Shown piece after piece: positions 62,930 to 64,000 of a stretch of DNA of 64,000 nt. This DNA is from Chitinophagaceae bacterium. Lineage in GTDB: Bacteria; Bacteroidota; Bacteroidia; Chitinophagales; Chitinophagaceae. The stretch spans positions 52,178 through 116,177 of the forward strand of contig JAIYAN010000017.1 of assembly GCA_027489035.1 (NCBI GenBank), in the 5' to 3' direction. Positions within the stretch are counted from its first letter, which is position 1; every line of letters begins with the position of its first letter. The notes beneath the pieces are model-generated. The model worked only from the letters and a program-made list of their open reading frames with translations, did no database searches and was not told where the DNA came from. The position numbers and the translations under genes are program-made.

Positions 62930-63070
62930 CTAATTCTCAGAAACTGTTTTTTTGATTATCAACTCCATTACATTGGAAGTGCTAATTTTTTTCAAAACCA
63001 ATTTTTCTTCATCAGTCAAAATTTGCGGCAGGATCATTTTTTGAAATTCTTCCTGACTGCGATGTAAAAT
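62930..63070 (-). pseudogene. Possible gene remnant, C-terminal fragment
   Basis: An open minus-strand frame of 46 codons between stops. It ends ILTDEEKLVLKKISTSNVMELIIKKTVSEN with EEFQKMILPQ before it, protein-like in amphipathic pattern, but without an upstream continuation or convincing start. Perhaps the tail of a deleted gene. Confidence 0.25.
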
Positions 63071-63125
63071 TTATTTAAAGTATTCAGTATAACATAACTA
63101 TTTTTGACATATAATTCATTAATGT

Positions 63126-64000
63126 ATGAAAAATGGTGCTTTACTTCTTTTTTGTGTTTTATTTTTTCGGATAACGTTAGCTCAAACAATAACAACAGGT
63201 GCAATAAATGCAACAAACTGTGCTGGGAGTAACATCGCTGTTCCTTACACCACTACCGGTTCGTTTACGGTAGGAAATATTTTTACCGCTCAACTGAGTG
63301 ATGCTAGCGGTTCTTTTGCTTCACCTGTGAACATAGGAAGTATAACTTCGGTTGCTTCAGGTACCATTAATGCACAGATTCCATTTACTACACCAACAGG
63401 TTTGGGATATCGTATTCGAGTAGTGGGTTTAACTCCGGTTATCACAGGTGCTCAAAATACAAGTAATATAACAATCAATACTACGCTGAATTCTTCTGTT
63501 TCAATAAGTTCATCCGTTTCAGTGGCCAACATTTGTAGTTCAACTTCCATAACTTTTACGGCTACGCCTGTCAATGGCGGTTCTTCACCGGTATATACCT
63601 GGAAGAAGAATGGTATTACTGTAGGAGCCAATAGTAGTAGCTACACCAATGCCACTTGGGCCGATAATGATTCAGTTCAATGCCTGATGACAAGTAATGC
63701 AACATGTCCATTGCCATCAACAACCTGGAGTAATAAGTTCATTATAAGCCTGGATAATCCAACTTCGGATAGTTGGAAACAAAAGTCTGATTTAGGTTAT
63801 ATACAACCGAATGGACCAGTAGCTCGAAGAATTGCAGTTGGTTTTAGCATCGGAAGCAAAGGTTATGTAGGAACGGGTTATGATGGAACCTCATATAAGA
63901 ATGATTTTTGGGAATATGATCCGGCTACGAATGTATGGACGCAGAAGGCCAATTTTGGTGGTACTGCTCTGTCTGGTGCAGTTGGTTTTAGTATTGGCAG
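63126..64000 (+). CDS. Secreted Kelch-repeat protein, 5' part (runs off the window)
   Basis: A frame open from ATG 63126 to the window end (291 codons, no stop). Signal peptide (ALLLFCVLFFRITLAQ), then two or more Ig-like beta modules (TAQLSDASGSF, YTWKKNGITVGANSSSY), and a Kelch-type segment beginning about residue 220 (ARRIAVGFSIGSKGYVGTGYDG and NDFWEYDPATNVWTQKA). In relatives this architecture is followed by more Kelch repeats and a T9SS sorting domain; those would lie beyond 64000. Confidence 0.85.
   Translation, partial: MKNGALLLFCVLFFRITLAQTITTGAINATNCAGSNIAVPYTTTGSFTVGNIFTAQLSDASGSFASPVNIGSITSVASGTINAQIPFTTPTGLGYRIRVVGLTPVITGAQNTSNITINTTLNSSVSISSSVSVANICSSTSITFTATPVNGGSSPVYTWKKNGITVGANSSSYTNATWADNDSVQCLMTSNATCPLPSTTWSNKFIISLDNPTSDSWKQKSDLGYIQPNGPVARRIAVGFSIGSKGYVGTGYDGTSYKNDFWEYDPATNVWTQKANFGGTALSGAVGFSIG

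Overview
This window is a low-GC, gene-dense chromosome segment of a Bacteroidota bacterium, probably a Chitinophagaceae-like gliding or environmental lineage. The evidence is a PorP/SprF-family protein, a gliding-motility-type C-terminal sorting domain, type A sorting domains of the type IX secretion system (T9SS), a PorU-like C25 sortase, a HmuY/TonB-receptor pair, and promoter-like TAnnTTTG boxes. Species cannot be named from the sequence alone.

1-2.0 kb holds an ORF6N-domain gene between two ~280-bp direct repeats that each end in inverted repeats (MITE-like). Inside the gene is an array of eight in-frame, covarying DNA palindromes, the most unusual signal in the window. 2.0-18.9 kb is mostly housekeeping: folA, a methyltransferase, a three-gene NAD(P) transhydrogenase (pntAA-pntAB-pntB), an RsmF/Fmu-type rRNA methyltransferase with an 18-T tract, a LysM/double-psi-barrel protein, a C1 peptidase, fmt, a NamZ-like DUF1343 protein, an FKBP, pepT, an SPFH protein, exbB/exbD, prmC, ribD and a YigZ protein. 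19-22.5 kb encodes a PorP/SprF protein and a large T9SS-secreted adhesin-like protein. 22.5-24.9 kb is rich in dispersed intergenic repeats around a YjbR protein and 3-hydroxyacyl-CoA dehydrogenase. Then come a glutaryl-CoA dehydrogenase, a serine hydrolase, an Mla-type ABC pair, maeB, and a haem-uptake pair. 34.5-38.1 kb is a minus-strand cluster of a DUF5777 barrel, YceI, an OB-fold lipoprotein and two cytochrome-c-like lipoproteins. 38-45.7 kb is again core-like: yceD-rpmF-plsX, dcd, a phosphopantetheinyl transferase, a DUF2130 protein, a histidine kinase, a glycosyltransferase, tRNA-Leu(GAG) and tRNA-Gly(GCC).

At tRNA-Leu(TAA) (45931-46016) an accessory region begins. A large serine recombinase gene ends inside the tRNA, which marks the tRNA 3' part as an integration site. 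It is preceded by a 58-residue overlapping ORF, then a possible MerR-like regulator, two small genes and an XRE regulator. Beyond these lie putative secreted proteins: two lipoproteins, a DUF1036 protein, a 1433-residue subtilisin-like protease with a 477-bp-period Ig-like repeat array and a T9SS sorting domain, and a PorU-like C25 protease. The far end of the element was not found.

From 59.8 kb the sequence is scarred. A type I restriction hsdR is truncated and joined head-on to a truncated AAA ATPase, whose upstream region carries a 41-bp palindrome. Next come a GNAT-like gene with a 56-residue partner ORF (a toxin-antitoxin-like layout), several dispersed repeats shared with the 40-43 kb region, and the start of a Kelch-repeat secreted protein that runs off the window.
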